Below, one piece after another: positions 34,934-44,642 of a stretch of 64,000 bases of DNA. The position numbers and the translations under genes were made by a program. Source of the DNA: Arthrobacter agilis (GTDB lineage Bacteria; Actinomycetota; Actinomycetes; Actinomycetales; Micrococcaceae). Location: the NCBI RefSeq assembly GCF_030816075.1, contig NZ_JAUSXO010000001.1, positions 2,666,001 to 2,730,000 on the forward strand. The letters run 5' to 3'. The notes under the pieces were generated by a model. The model ran no database searches and was not told where the DNA came from. It saw nothing but the letters and a program-made list of their open reading frames with translations. Position 1 is the first letter of the stretch. Each line of letters begins with the position of its first letter.

Positions 34934-35867
34934 CGACACCCCTCCGACCCCTCCGGAACTGCCAGCCGCGGCACTGCTCCCCTCCTGCACGAGCACTCGC
35001 ACTCGTACTACCACTTCCTGCACGACCACCTCCGGTACGGCCGCCTGCACCGACCGGGTGAACCGGGAGGAGCCCGTCCGGGAGATCCTGTGACGGCGGG
35101 ACCACCGAGAGGGGCGCCATGGGACAGGCACCTCCGGCGTGGTCGAGTGTTCCTCCCGGCGTCGCCCGCGCCGCGCCCCGTCGTGGAAGCGTGCTCCTTC
35201 CGATCGGACCCGGATCGCCGGCTGCGGCTCCGCTCGGATGGGCGCCGGTCGTCCGAGGGATATCGTCCCCGAAGCCGACGCTGACGCCACTCGGATCCCC
35301 GAAGGACTGGTCCTCCACCGTCCCGTTGCGCGATCGCATTGCCATGACATCTCCTTCGTCGACGCGGAACCTGATCCACGTGGGGTGAGCGACGGTCGCC
35401 GCTCCCCTACTCTGGCGCTGTCACGCCGGGCACCGGGCGGTGGATCCGGGTAAGTGGATAACCCCGCCACTCGCGGCATCGGCAGGAGAAACATCCGTCA
35501 TCCCGAGCAGCCTGCGAGTCCGGGGAATCCGGGGAACCAGAACCGCCGGAGAACCAGCGAACCCAGAACAGCCCGAGCAGCCGGGGAACCAGCGAACCCA
35601 GAACAGCCCGAGCAGCCGGGGAACCAGCGAACCCAGAACAGCCCGAGCAGCCGGGGAACCAGCGGACCCAGAGCAGCCCGAGCAGCCGGGGAACCAGCGG
35701 ACCCAGAGCAGCCCGAGCAGCCGGGGAACCAGCGGACCCAGAGCAGCCTGAGCAGCCGAGGAATCTGCAGAACTCCGGGGCCGGCCGGAATCGGCCGGCG
35801 GAGCAACCGAGGCAGGTCCGGACGATGTCCCTGGATGACCTTCCGCTGAAGCGCTTTTGAGGTAGGG
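34934..35867. other. 934-bp gap in the tad operon: weak ORF and tandem repeats
   Basis: No recognisable gene. On the minus strand an open frame 34854-35345 starts at an ATG with AAGGAG 5 nt upstream and encodes 163 residues beginning MAMRSRNGTVEDQSFGDPSG. Its first ~60 codons look coding-like, but the rest is low-complexity and it overlaps the pilin gene. It may be an unrecognised small gene or a remnant. The tadC-proximal third is occupied by the 35-bp tandem repeat. Confidence 0.5.
35546..35765. repeat. 35-bp tandem repeat array (six copies plus a partial)
   Basis: Copies begin at 35546, 35581, 35616, 35651, 35686 and 35721, with a degenerate one at 35756. The unit starts CCGGGGAACCAGCGAACCCA and ends GAGCAG. 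Copies 2-3 and 4-6 form two sub-types (CGAACCCAGAAC versus CGGACCCAGAGC). The period is not a multiple of three and the array lies between the tadC stop and the pilin gene, so it is not a protein repeat. Confidence 0.93.
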
Positions 35868-36593
35868 CTAGAAGACCGGCAGGAGACCGAGGACGACGGG
35901 TATCACCCCGAGGCAGATGAACGCCGGCAGCGAGCACAGCCCGAGCGGCAGCACGAGTCGCACGCCCAGCGCGGCGGCCATCCTGTCGATCTCGCGATTC
36001 CGCCGTCGTCGAAGCTGCGCGGCGTGCGCGTGCAGGAGTGCCGCCGACGGCGCGCCCGTGGTGGTGGCGAACCGTAGACCTTCCCGAATCGCCGCGACGG
36101 TCTGCGCCGGAGAGTGCCCGGCGCGACCGCGGCGCGGGACGTGCAGCGCCCCGCCGGACCCACGGCGCGGGACGAAGAGCACCTCGCCGGGCCTGCGGCG
36201 ACGGTGGCCGGACCACGCGCCACCGGCGGGACTCCCCGGCGATCCCCCTGCCTGCACTCCCCCCGATGTCGACATCGGCTCCGACACCGGCTCCGACACC
36301 GACTCCCACGCCGACTCCCACGAAGCCCCCAGGAGCCGTGCTGCGCAGACCCGCTCCAGGGCTGCCCCCACGCCGGGTTCGCAGGCGTCGGCAACGACCG
36401 ACAGGGCGCTCTCGACCGATGCTCCGGCGGCGACCATCGCACCGAGCAGGTCGAGCATCAAGGGGGCATCGCGGAGACCCTGCCCCTCCACACCGCCCTC
36501 GGCTGCCCGGTTTGACCCCGGAGCGCGTCCCGAGGAAAGCATGAGGACGGCCGATCCCGCGGCGAGCAGCAGGGCCACCGAGACCCCCGCCAT
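35868..36593 (-). CDS. tadC: Type II secretion system F / TadC-like pilus assembly membrane protein
   Basis: 241 residues. An N-terminal helix (MAGVSVALLLAAGSAVLML), a T2SSF-type segment DLLGAMVAAGASVESALSVVA, and two C-terminal helices ending in CLGVIPVVLGLLPVF fit TadC. With TadB it forms the inner-membrane platform for Flp pilus assembly. A Ser/Pro/Gly/Arg-rich insertion of about 65 residues (roughly 36115-36320) splits the T2SSF domain and is encoded by short tandem repeats. The start overlaps the tadB stop (TGATG). Confidence 0.8.
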   Translation of the reverse strand: MAGVSVALLLAAGSAVLMLSSGRAPGSNRAAEGGVEGQGLRDAPLMLDLLGAMVAAGASVESALSVVADACEPGVGAALERVCAARLLGASWESAWESVSEPVSEPMSTSGGVQAGGSPGSPAGGAWSGHRRRRPGEVLFVPRRGSGGALHVPRRGRAGHSPAQTVAAIREGLRFATTTGAPSAALLHAHAAQLRRRRNREIDRMAAALGVRLVLPLGLCSLPAFICLGVIPVVLGLLPVF

Positions 36594-37372
36594 CACGGCG
36601 CACCCCCTTCCGCATGGCGTACGAGGCGGCGTGACCAGATGCGGGAGGCCATCATGAGCAGGACGCCCGCGGCGAGAGCCGACCGCCCGGGGAACGACCC
36701 CAGAAGGATCTCCAGGGGATTCAGCCCCAGCGCGAAACCGAGTGCCAGCCCGACGACCGGAAGCCACGCGAGGAGGACGACCGTGGCACGCGGCCCGGCC
36801 AACGCCGTCTCCCGCGCCGACAGACCATCGAGGTCGGCATCGAGTTGCGCGGCGTACTGTTCGAGGATCCCCGCCAGGGGTGCTCCGCTGCGCTCGGCGA
36901 CGATCAGGCACCCCGACAGGTCGACCCACAGACGGGCGAGCCGTTGATGCGACTGCCCCCGCGCGGTCGGATCCGTGACCCGCCCCGTCGCCTCGCGCAG
37001 GGCATCGGGAACGCTCAGGCCCAGCTCGGCCGCCCGGCGCGCGGTGGCGATCACGGGGAGCGCCGCGCTCGCGAAGGTGGTCGGGGCATCGCCATAGACC
37101 CGCTCCATGTCCGCCCAGAGGACGTGCGCCGGGCGTCCCGCCCGGAGGAGCCCTGCGAGTTGGTGGACGAACAGCGGTAGCTCATGCAGGTCGACGGCAC
37201 GTCCCCTGCCGGGATTGCGGGCCCTGCCGCGGCCATGCCCGGAACCGTACGGAGGCCTGGATCCGACCTGGCGAACGACTGCCACCCCGGGCACCCGGCC
37301 CGGCGCTGCCCGGGGCAGCGCGAGGATCAGGCACGCGGCCGCCAGCAGGAGGGCGACGACCACCCCGGTCAT
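36593..37372 (-). CDS. tadB: Type II secretion system F / TadB-like pilus assembly membrane protein
   Basis: 259 residues. After an N-terminal helix (MTGVVVALLLAAACLILAL) and a basic linker, the T2SSF domain HELPLFVHQLAGLLRAGRPA through GAPLAGILEQYAAQLDADLDG is followed by two helices (ATVVLLAWLPVVGLALGFAL and a final one). It is the partner of TadC at the inner membrane. The ATG overlaps the tadA stop (ATGA). Confidence 0.85.
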   Translation of the reverse strand: MTGVVVALLLAAACLILALPRAAPGRVPGVAVVRQVGSRPPYGSGHGRGRARNPGRGRAVDLHELPLFVHQLAGLLRAGRPAHVLWADMERVYGDAPTTFASAALPVIATARRAAELGLSVPDALREATGRVTDPTARGQSHQRLARLWVDLSGCLIVAERSGAPLAGILEQYAAQLDADLDGLSARETALAGPRATVVLLAWLPVVGLALGFALGLNPLEILLGSFPGRSALAAGVLLMMASRIWSRRLVRHAEGGAP

Positions 37373-38679
37373 GGCGCCGAAGGGGCAGCGTGCCGCGCAC
37401 CGGGTACCGACGCGACCCCGGTCCAGCCCACCCGACGGGCGAAATCCTCCCAGCCGGCAGCACGACGGCAACCCGCTCCGGAGTCCGTCAGGACGGGTCG
37501 GACGGTCAGTGCGGCACCCCGCCCCAGCTCGAGCAGGCCGATGCTCTCCACCCGCCGACCACGAGCATCCCGCACGAGGTGCACCACCACGTCGAGGGCG
37601 CTCGCGGCCTGCAGTGCGAGGGCGTCGGCCGTCAGCCCCGCGAGCGCTGCGAGCGCACTCAGTCGGGCCGGCACGGCCTCGGCGGAGTTCGCATGGAGGG
37701 TCGCTCCGCCGCCGTCGTGCCCCGTATTCATGGCCGCCAGCAGTTCGCGCACCTCCGCACCCCGGCACTCGCCGACCACGAGGCGGTCAGGCCTCATCCT
37801 CAGGGCCTGCCGGACCAGTTCGGTGAGGTCGAGAACCCCGGCGCCTTCGAGGTTGGCATGGCGGGACTGGAGCCCCACGGTGTGTGGATGGTCGGGGTTG
37901 AGCTCGGCGGCATCCTCGACCAGCACGACACGCTCATGAGGGCCGGCCAGTCCGAGCAGGGTGGAGAGCAGGGTGGTCTTGCCGGTTCCGGTCGCACCGC
38001 TGATGAGGAAGTTGAGGCGGCTTCGCATCATCAGGGTCAGGGCCTCGGCCGTCATGGCCGCCACCGTTCCGCCCGCGGCGAGTTCCGCGAGGGAGAACAC
38101 CCGCGGACGCCGGATCCGGATGGACAGCAGGGTGCCCGACGTCGAGATGGGCGGAAGGACGGCGTGGATACGCAGTCCGTCGAGGCGGACATCCACCGCC
38201 GGGCATCCGTCGTCGAGTCGCCGCCCGCCTGCGGCGACGAGCCGGACGGCCAGGGCGCGGACCTCCTCGTCCGTCGTGAAGAGCCGACCGATCCGCTGGA
38301 GGCCGGTGGCGCCGTCGACCCACACCTCGCCGGGGCCGTTGACGAGGATGTCCGTGACGGACTCCTCGGCGAGGAGGTGCTCCAGCGGGCCCAGCCCCTT
38401 CAGTTCTGCCCTCACCCGGTCGACGGCCGAGAGCGCGCCCTCCGAACCGAGCAGTCGTCCGCTGGATCCCACCGCATCGGCGAACGCAGCCCCTGTCGGG
38501 CGGAGGTCCCCGGCCAGGACGGCCTTGCGGACGGCGTCCACCATCGAAACCGCCTCCGGGTCGCGTAACGGCAGCGGGCCGGTACCGGTCCGATCTCCTC
38601 CGCCGGATCGCGCTGGGGTCATCCCGAGGAGACGCACCTGCCGCCGCGTCGTCCCGTCCGATCCGCCGTCGCTGCTCAT
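37369..38679 (-). CDS. tadA: Pilus assembly ATPase TadA/CpaF family
   Basis: 436 residues of the VirB11/PulE-type secretion ATPases. Walker A is ISGATGTGKTTLLSTLL, the Asp box region VLVEDAAELNPDHPHTVGLQ, Walker B LVVGECRGAEVRELLAAMNTG, and the His box GGATLHANS. It powers polymerisation of Flp/Tad pili from the cytosolic face. The ATG at 38679 overlaps the ssd stop (ATGA). Mycobacterial counterpart: Rv3659c (recalled). Confidence 0.93.
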   Translation of the reverse strand: MSSDGGSDGTTRRQVRLLGMTPARSGGGDRTGTGPLPLRDPEAVSMVDAVRKAVLAGDLRPTGAAFADAVGSSGRLLGSEGALSAVDRVRAELKGLGPLEHLLAEESVTDILVNGPGEVWVDGATGLQRIGRLFTTDEEVRALAVRLVAAGGRRLDDGCPAVDVRLDGLRIHAVLPPISTSGTLLSIRIRRPRVFSLAELAAGGTVAAMTAEALTLMMRSRLNFLISGATGTGKTTLLSTLLGLAGPHERVVLVEDAAELNPDHPHTVGLQSRHANLEGAGVLDLTELVRQALRMRPDRLVVGECRGAEVRELLAAMNTGHDGGGATLHANSAEAVPARLSALAALAGLTADALALQAASALDVVVHLVRDARGRRVESIGLLELGRGAALTVRPVLTDSGAGCRRAAGWEDFARRVGWTGVASVPGARHAAPSAP

Positions 38680-39737
38680 CCTGTGTTCTCCAGCCCGGCG
38701 CAGACGGTACGGACGACCTTCCGTACCCTGCGTGGCAGGGCGAAGCCGAGCATGCTGCCACCGGCCTCCGCCGCCGCGGCCCCGCGCACGACGGGCAGGT
38801 ACGGCAGCGGATCCGTCCTCCCGGTGAGCTCGGCCACGTGCCATGCGTCCAGCCCGTCGAGCACCGGGCCGCGCAGCACCACCGTGACGGGTACGGAGCC
38901 GTAGGCGGACAGGACATCGTCCACGGCCGCGACACTGCGTGGCCGGGACGGCACGAGCAGCACGAGGTGGTCGCAGGAGGACGACAGCGAGCGGTCGACG
39001 GGGTTCCTGCCGCCGAGGTCCACGACGCTCAGGTCGAACGCGCCCCGCGCGGCGTCTAGGACGGCGGTCGCGGATGCCATCCCCTCGCCTCCGTCCGCTG
39101 CACCGGCGGAGTGGGACAGCACCGAGAGGTTGCCGTCGGCCGGCAGCGCGGACCTCAGCTGTGCCGCATTCAGTGTTCCCCGAAGCTCCCGCAGGTCGCT
39201 CCAGCGGACCCCCGGACGCTCGTCGAGACCCAGGGCGAGATCGAGTCCACCGGCCAGCGGGTTGCCGTCCACCAGCAGGGTGGCTCTCCCCTGCTGCGCC
39301 AGGCTGCGCGCGCACCAGAAGGCGAACGTGCTGGCGCCGCACCCGCCGGCCGCGCCGAGGAAGCCGACCACCGATCCGCCGGCTGCGGGGTTCAGGCGTC
39401 CGGCGAGGTGTTCGGCGAGCCAGCCGGCGCCCTGCGGCAGGACGACCACCCGCGACGACGCGAGGTTCGCCGCGGCACCCCAGATCCTCGGCTCGTCGTC
39501 GGACGCGCCCACCACGATGACCTCCCGGTGCCCGGTCGACCCTCCCTCGGCCTGGTCTGGCCCGACGAGCAGCACGGCCGGGTCCAGGGACAGGGCCTCC
39601 CCGAGTCCGCCGACGAAGGCCGGGGCGACCCCGGCAGCCGCGCACGCCCGTGCCACCTGGTCCTGCACGTACTGGGAACCGCCCGCGAGGACCACGGGCC
39701 GCCGTCGGGCGTTCGGTGTCCAGGCCTGGTCCCTCAT
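38676..39737 (-). CDS. ssd: Septum site-determining-type protein Ssd / CpaE-like ATPase
   Basis: 353 residues. A receiver-like N-terminal domain is followed by a ParA/MinD-type domain with the deviant Walker A GFLGAAGGCGASTFAF and LLVDGNPLAGGLDLALGL. In actinobacteria this protein (Rv3660c type) heads the tad operon and is thought to localise the pilus machine or affect septum placement. The ATG at 39737 begins the minus-strand tad operon of seven overlapping genes. The upstream 104 bp to the divergent PolA-like gene must hold the promoter. Confidence 0.85.
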   Translation of the reverse strand: MRDQAWTPNARRRPVVLAGGSQYVQDQVARACAAAGVAPAFVGGLGEALSLDPAVLLVGPDQAEGGSTGHREVIVVGASDDEPRIWGAAANLASSRVVVLPQGAGWLAEHLAGRLNPAAGGSVVGFLGAAGGCGASTFAFWCARSLAQQGRATLLVDGNPLAGGLDLALGLDERPGVRWSDLRELRGTLNAAQLRSALPADGNLSVLSHSAGAADGGEGMASATAVLDAARGAFDLSVVDLGGRNPVDRSLSSSCDHLVLLVPSRPRSVAAVDDVLSAYGSVPVTVVLRGPVLDGLDAWHVAELTGRTDPLPYLPVVRGAAAAEAGGSMLGFALPRRVRKVVRTVCAGLENTG

Positions 39738-39841
39738 GCACCCAGCGTCGCGACACCCGCTCCATCGGTCCCCCGCGCCCGCCGCTATGTGGACAAGGAG
39801 CGGATTGAAGGAATGACACCGCCACCGCCGAGAATATGGAC

Positions 39842-41536
39842 ATGTACATCGCCGTGGCACCGATGCCGCCCCATCGGGGCGGGGGCATGGTGGCGCTCCA
39901 GAGCCTGGATGCCCGCGGTGCGCCGATCGGCGATCCGGTGGTGGTGGACCGGGCCGGCTTCACCGCCGCCGTCGCGGAAGCCGAGGTCCGGCGGCCGCGC
40001 TGGGTCTGGGAGGGCACGCGCCGCTGGTATCCCGACCTGCTCTCGGGCGGTGTCACGGTGGACCGCTGCTGGGACCTGACCCTGACCCGCGCCATCCTCG
40101 CGCACGCGCCGGCGTGCCGTCCCTCCCCGTACATCGACTCCCTGCGGGCGACGGCGCAGACGGACGACGGGACGGAACCGGCGCGGGTCTCGCTGCCGCC
40201 GCTTCCGGCCGCGCCGAACCAGCAGTCGCTGTTCGACGAGCCGCAGGGCGTGGCGGGTCCGTTCCTCGACGACGTCGTCGGGCAGCTGGGCGACCAGCTG
40301 GCCGCCGTCGCCGGCGCCGCCGACGCGGGGCGCCTCAACCTGCTCGTCGCGGCCGAGTCGGCCGGGGCCCTGATCGCCGCCGAGATGGAGTTCTGGGGCC
40401 TCCCCTGGCGCCGGGACATCCATGAGGAGCTGCTGGAACGGAGCCTCGGCCCGCGGCCGGCGGACGGCGCCCGCCCCGCGGAGCTGGAGCGGCTCGCCGG
40501 CGAGCTGCGGGCCGCTCTGGGGAACCCCGCGCTCAACCCGGATTCACCGCAGGACGTCCTCCGTGCACTGCACCGGGCAGGGATCGAGGTGAAGACGACC
40601 CGGTCCTGGGAACTCGAGCGTCAGCAGCACCCGGCGATCCTGCCGTTGCTGGCCTACAAGAAACTGTCGCGGCTCCTGACCGCCAACGGCTGGAACTGGC
40701 TCGATACGTGGGTACACGACGGCCGTTTCCGTCCGGAGTACGTGGTCGGTGGCGTGGTCTCCGGACGCTGGGCATCACGCGGTGGCGGAGCCCTGCAGAT
40801 CCCCCACCAGGTGCGCGACGCGGTGAGACCGGACGAGGGCCACGTCTTCATCGTCGCCGATGCCGCGCAGCTCGAGCCGAGGGTCCTGGCCGCCCTTGGC
40901 AGGGATTCGGCGCTCGCCTCCGCGGCCCGGGGCCGGGACCTCTACCAGGGCATCGCCGACCAGGGATTCGGTGGTGACCGCGCGAAGGCGAAACTCGCCA
41001 TGCTCGGCGCCATGTACGGGGCCACCAGCGGCGAGTCCGGCCGACTGATGCCCCAACTGACCCGCGCCTACCCGCGCGCCATCGGGGTGGTCGAGGCCGC
41101 GGCGCGGGCCGGGGAGGCGGGCGAGGGCGTCTCGAGCCACCTCGGCCGGGGATGCCCGCCCGCGTCGGAGGACTGGCGGGCCCGGCAGCGCACGACGACG
41201 GCGGAGGAACAGCGCAGGGCGGACGGCGCAGCACGGGCCCGCGGCCGCTTCACGCGGAACTTCGTGGTGCAGGCCTCGGCAGCGGAGTGGGCGCTGTGCT
41301 GGCTCGCCGAGGTCCGCCGTCGCCTCGCCGCGAGCACCATCCCGGAGCCGCGGAGCCGTATCGCCTTCTTCCTCCACGACGAGGTGGTGCTGCACGTCCC
41401 GGCGGACCGGGCGGAGGAGGCCGGAGCCATCCTCGACGATGCCGCCCGCGCGGCGACCCTCCTGATCTTCGGGGACATCCCGCTCGAGTTCTCCATCACG
41501 ACCGTCACGGTCTCCTCCTACGCCGACGCGAAGTGA
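39842..41536 (+). CDS. Bifunctional 3'-5' exonuclease / DNA polymerase (family A-like)
   Basis: 564 residues. The C-terminal half has family A polymerase motifs: motif A-like VFIVADAAQLEPRVLAAL, an O-helix-like region around AKLAMLGAMYGATSGESGRL and motif C FFLHDEVVLHVP. The N-terminal part is a divergent exonuclease-like domain. Actinobacterial genomes carry this short PolA paralog in addition to PolA; its role is not established, probably in repair. GAGAAT (39830-39835) lies 6 nt before the ATG at 39842; ATG 39836 is the other option. Confidence 0.85.
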   Translation: MYIAVAPMPPHRGGGMVALQSLDARGAPIGDPVVVDRAGFTAAVAEAEVRRPRWVWEGTRRWYPDLLSGGVTVDRCWDLTLTRAILAHAPACRPSPYIDSLRATAQTDDGTEPARVSLPPLPAAPNQQSLFDEPQGVAGPFLDDVVGQLGDQLAAVAGAADAGRLNLLVAAESAGALIAAEMEFWGLPWRRDIHEELLERSLGPRPADGARPAELERLAGELRAALGNPALNPDSPQDVLRALHRAGIEVKTTRSWELERQQHPAILPLLAYKKLSRLLTANGWNWLDTWVHDGRFRPEYVVGGVVSGRWASRGGGALQIPHQVRDAVRPDEGHVFIVADAAQLEPRVLAALGRDSALASAARGRDLYQGIADQGFGGDRAKAKLAMLGAMYGATSGESGRLMPQLTRAYPRAIGVVEAAARAGEAGEGVSSHLGRGCPPASEDWRARQRTTTAEEQRRADGAARARGRFTRNFVVQASAAEWALCWLAEVRRRLAASTIPEPRSRIAFFLHDEVVLHVPADRAEEAGAILDDAARAATLLIFGDIPLEFSITTVTVSSYADAK

Positions 41537-41544
41537 GGCTCGGC

Positions 41545-42297
41545 TCACAGGGGTGCCGGGATCTCCAGCGACCGGTCCCACGGCCGTGTCCAGCCGAGCC
41601 CGTCGAACACCGCGTCCAGCAGCAACGCCGTGAACCCCCAGATCACGGCGTCCGGCGTGATGAAGGCCGGTGTCCGGCTGACGAACCCGTTCCGCCGCAC
41701 CACGGCCGTCCGTCGGTGTGCCGGGTCGAGGAGCAGGCTCACGGGGCTCCGGAAGACCGCCTCCGATTCCGCCGCGCTCACCGCGTGCACGGGTGACTGC
41801 TCCGCCCACCAGCCGACGACAGGCGTGACCAGGAAGTTGCTCACGGGGAGGCCGACCTCCGGCAGCGCCCCCACGATGTCGATGCCGGCGGGATCCAGTC
41901 CCGTCTCCTCCTGCGCCTCGCGGAGGGCCGCCGCGCCCTCGTCCGCGTCCTCCGGGTCGATCGCGCCGCCCGGGAACGCCACCTGGCCCGGGTGGTTGGA
42001 CAGGGACGCCGATCGCATCACGAAGAGGATGTCCAGGTCGTCGCGGTCGAAGCCCGCGGTCTCGGGCGCGGATGGAGCGCCCTCGCGGACGCCGAAGAGG
42101 ATGAGCACCGCGGCCCGGCGGCTTTTGGCGGGATCCAGCCTGGCGAACTGCCACCCCCCGGGCTGGACGAGGGCCGACCCGGAGGCGACCTTCTCCGTCA
42201 CCCAGGCGGTCAGCTCGTCGTACGCCGTTCCGACCGGGGGCCTAGGCACCCAGGCCGTGCCCGGCGTCTCGGAGTTCGGCACGGGTTCGTCCGGCAC
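41545..42297 (-). CDS. Nudix hydrolase, CoA pyrophosphatase type
   Basis: 250 residues. The Nudix box is [29 protein letters not shown], with the nearby [11 protein letters not shown] and [11 protein letters not shown] segments typical of NUDT7/CoAse proteins that cleave CoA or acyl-CoA to phosphopantetheine and 3',5'-ADP. From the GTG at 42297 it overlaps nth by 56 nt in another frame; a GTG at 42249 would cut the overlap to 8 nt. Both are preceded by weak SD sites. Confidence 0.85.
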   Translation of the reverse strand: MPDEPVPNSETPGTAWVPRPPVGTAYDELTAWVTEKVASGSALVQPGGWQFARLDPAKSRRAAVLILFGVREGAPSAPETAGFDRDDLDILFVMRSASLSNHPGQVAFPGGAIDPEDADEGAAALREAQEETGLDPAGIDIVGALPEVGLPVSNFLVTPVVGWWAEQSPVHAVSAAESEAVFRSPVSLLLDPAHRRTAVVRRNGFVSRTPAFITPDAVIWGFTALLLDAVFDGLGWTRPWDRSLEIPAPL

Positions 42298-43045
42298 GCA
42301 TGAGCTCCAGCAGGTCCTCCCGGCCCGGCGCCAGTTCGTACTTGAGCAGTTTCGCGGCCTTCATCGGGTCGGTCTCCCCTTCCCCGAAGGACGGACACAG
42401 GGCGGCGACCGGGCACACGGCACATGCCGGCTTCTTGGCGTGGCAGATCCGTCGTCCGTGGAACACCACGTGATGGGACAGCATCGTCCAGTCCTTGCGG
42501 TCGAAGAGGGCCGCGACGTCCATCTCCACCTTCACCGGGTCCTCGGAGGTGGTCCACCGGAACCGGCGGGCCAGCCGCCCGAAATGGGTGTCCACGGTGA
42601 TACCCGGGACACCGAACGCGTTCCCGAGCACCACGTTGGCCGTCTTGCGCCCGACACCGGGCAGGGTGACGAGGTCCTCGAGACGGGCGGGGACCACGCC
42701 GTCGAACTCGTCGACGATGCGCCGGGACAGTGCGAGGAGGCTGTTGGCCTTCGCGCGGTAGAAGCCCGTCGGCCGGATGATCTCCTGCAGTTCGATCTCG
42801 TCTGCTTCCGACAGGGAACGCGCATCCGGGTAGCGCTCGAACAACGCCGGCGTGGTGAGGTTGACCCTCACATCGGTCGTCTGCGCGGAGAGGACGGTCG
42901 CCACGAGCAGCTCGAACGCGTTCCGGAAGTCGAGCTCCGCCACCGCGTACGGGTAGGTCTCACCCAGGATCCTGTTGATCTTCCGCGCCCTGCGCTTGAG
43001 CGCGACCGGTGACTCCTCCTCGACCCTGGGTTTCCTGCCTGCCAC
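42242..43045 (-). CDS. nth: Endonuclease III
   Basis: 267 residues. The helix-hairpin-helix [18 protein letters not shown], the catalytic Lys therein and Asp in [12 protein letters not shown], and the [4Fe-4S] cluster ligands [17 protein letters not shown] are all visible. It removes oxidised pyrimidines and nicks at AP sites in base-excision repair. The GTG at 43045 has AAGGAG 8 nt upstream. The Nudix gene follows with overlap, so they are likely co-expressed. Confidence 0.95.
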   Translation of the reverse strand: MAGRKPRVEEESPVALKRRARKINRILGETYPYAVAELDFRNAFELLVATVLSAQTTDVRVNLTTPALFERYPDARSLSEADEIELQEIIRPTGFYRAKANSLLALSRRIVDEFDGVVPARLEDLVTLPGVGRKTANVVLGNAFGVPGITVDTHFGRLARRFRWTTSEDPVKVEMDVAALFDRKDWTMLSHHVVFHGRRICHAKKPACAVCPVAALCPSFGEGETDPMKAAKLLKYELAPGREDLLELMRAGRTRAELRDAGHGLGA

Positions 43046-43106
43046 GAACGTGTCTCCTTCTCAGCGGTACTTCTCGGACCACCCCGGGCTATGGCAGGGG
43101 CAGGGC

Positions 43107-44486
43107 TCAGTCGCGGGGGGCACGCTCGATGTTGCGCAGGTCCCGCAGGATGCCGACGGCACCGGTGCGCTTGTCCTGGACCAGGAACTCGCTGCCGCGA
43201 TCCTCGATACCCACTTCCCAGTCTCCGGGCTGCAGGCGGAAGACCTCCCGGCCGGTCTGCTCGTCGTAGACCGGCCGCTGGGAGCCGACGGCGAACCAGA
43301 ACGCTTCGACGACCGCTTCCTCGTCGGCCGAGCGGGTCGCCGTGATGGGTTCCTGCCGGGACTTCTCCTCGACGGACGCATCGGCAGCCGCGTGGTTCCG
43401 CGTCGCGTCGTCCCGGACGACCTCGTGGACGCGCGTCGCCTCGGACCGGGCCGCATCGGGCTGCGCGGGGGTGGAGGTGGCGGAGGAGACGGCGGAACCG
43501 TCGGTAGCGCCGTCACCGGAGGAGGAGCCGACGGCGTGGGCGCCCGTCTGGCCGGCCGCCGACCGGTCGTCGGCCCGGGCCTCGCCTGCCGGAGTACCGG
43601 ACGAGGTCGCGGTACCGGACGCGATCGGGGTCGAGGTCCCGCGTTCCATGCCGGACTGGCCGGCTGCAGCGGCACCGGCACCCACGGCGCCCGCCCCGCC
43701 CGCGCCGTACAGGCCGGCACCGTTCTGGCGGACACCCGCGGCAGCCGGGTTGACTTTGGCCGGGCTCGGTTCGTCCGTGTCACCGGGAACCGATCCGGTC
43801 TCCCCCTGCGGCGCGGGCTTGGCCGGCTTCGGCGGACGGGGGCGCGCAGGGGTGATGGGACGGGCCGCCGTACGGGCGGGAACCTCGGGACGGTCCGCGA
43901 AGTCGTCCTTGAGGACGGGCAGGAACGGCGCGACGACGGTCGCGGCCAGCATGCCGAGAGACCCGATCAGCGCGACCAGGGGCCCGACCTGGTAGGCGGT
44001 GGCGGTCTGCAGGAAGAAGAAGGTCGCGGCCAGGACCGAGGCGACCGAGGCGAACTGGTCGACGGACAGCGACCCGACCCGGAGCCCCGAGCTCCCCAGC
44101 CGGCGGGCTGCGAGCAGTGCGAGTGCGATGACGGGCAGCAGGATGCCGATGCCGATGAAGAAGAGGGACGCGCTGCTCCAGAAGTTGGTGTAGAGGACCC
44201 TGCCCCCGATGAAGGGCAGCAGTGTGCCGATGAAGACGAGCGCCACGCCTCCCCCGAAGATCAGTTCCCGCAGGGTGAACGGACCCGCGACGGCCTTGCT
44301 CGCGCCTTCCGGAGCGTCCGCCGTCGTGGTGTCCGACCCCGGAGTCCCGGCGACCGTCGTGCCCGAGGCCGATGGGTCGGACCCCGTCGTGCCGGTCACG
44401 GACGCACCGTCGCCGTGCACGGAGCCGGGCCGTGCTCCCGCCGATGCGACGCCGGTGGCGCGCTTCCCCTCGGATGCTTCGGTCAT
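43107..44486 (-). CDS. Four-helix membrane protein with long Ala/Gly/Ser-rich cytosolic region
   Basis: 459 residues. A Thr/Ser-rich N-terminal tail of about 65 residues is followed by four membrane helices (region 43930-44280, for example LIFGGGVALVFIGTLLPFI), then a 220-residue low-complexity Ala/Gly/Pro/Ser region, and a compact C-terminal domain (EAVVEAFWFAVGSQRPVYDE through GAVGILRDLRNIERAPRD). Family not recognised. The ATG at 44486 has GGGAG 6 nt upstream. The C-terminal domain looks globular and may be the functional part. Confidence 0.75.
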   Translation of the reverse strand: MTEASEGKRATGVASAGARPGSVHGDGASVTGTTGSDPSASGTTVAGTPGSDTTTADAPEGASKAVAGPFTLRELIFGGGVALVFIGTLLPFIGGRVLYTNFWSSASLFFIGIGILLPVIALALLAARRLGSSGLRVGSLSVDQFASVASVLAATFFFLQTATAYQVGPLVALIGSLGMLAATVVAPFLPVLKDDFADRPEVPARTAARPITPARPRPPKPAKPAPQGETGSVPGDTDEPSPAKVNPAAAGVRQNGAGLYGAGGAGAVGAGAAAAGQSGMERGTSTPIASGTATSSGTPAGEARADDRSAAGQTGAHAVGSSSGDGATDGSAVSSATSTPAQPDAARSEATRVHEVVRDDATRNHAAADASVEEKSRQEPITATRSADEEAVVEAFWFAVGSQRPVYDEQTGREVFRLQPGDWEVGIEDRGSEFLVQDKRTGAVGILRDLRNIERAPRD

Positions 44487-44642
44487 GGTGTACTCCCGTT
44501 CGTAGCGCTCATCGCCGGCAGCCATCGGCTGCAGGTCGTGGATACCTCCTTCCACCCTAGCCACCGGCCCGCGCCTTCTCCACCGACGACGGGCGGGGAT
44601 CCGCACCGCTCGCCGCACAATCACCCCAGCTCGGCTAGAGGC

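Noticed and set aside
34854..35345. Minus-strand ORF with AAGGAG before its ATG in the tad gap
   Set aside because: The second half is low-complexity and overlaps the pilin gene in another frame, with no family recognised. It is mentioned in the gap entry but not called as a gene.
35546..35765. Possible CRISPR array at the 35-bp repeats
   Set aside because: The copies are head to tail with no spacers and no cas genes nearby, so it is a minisatellite.
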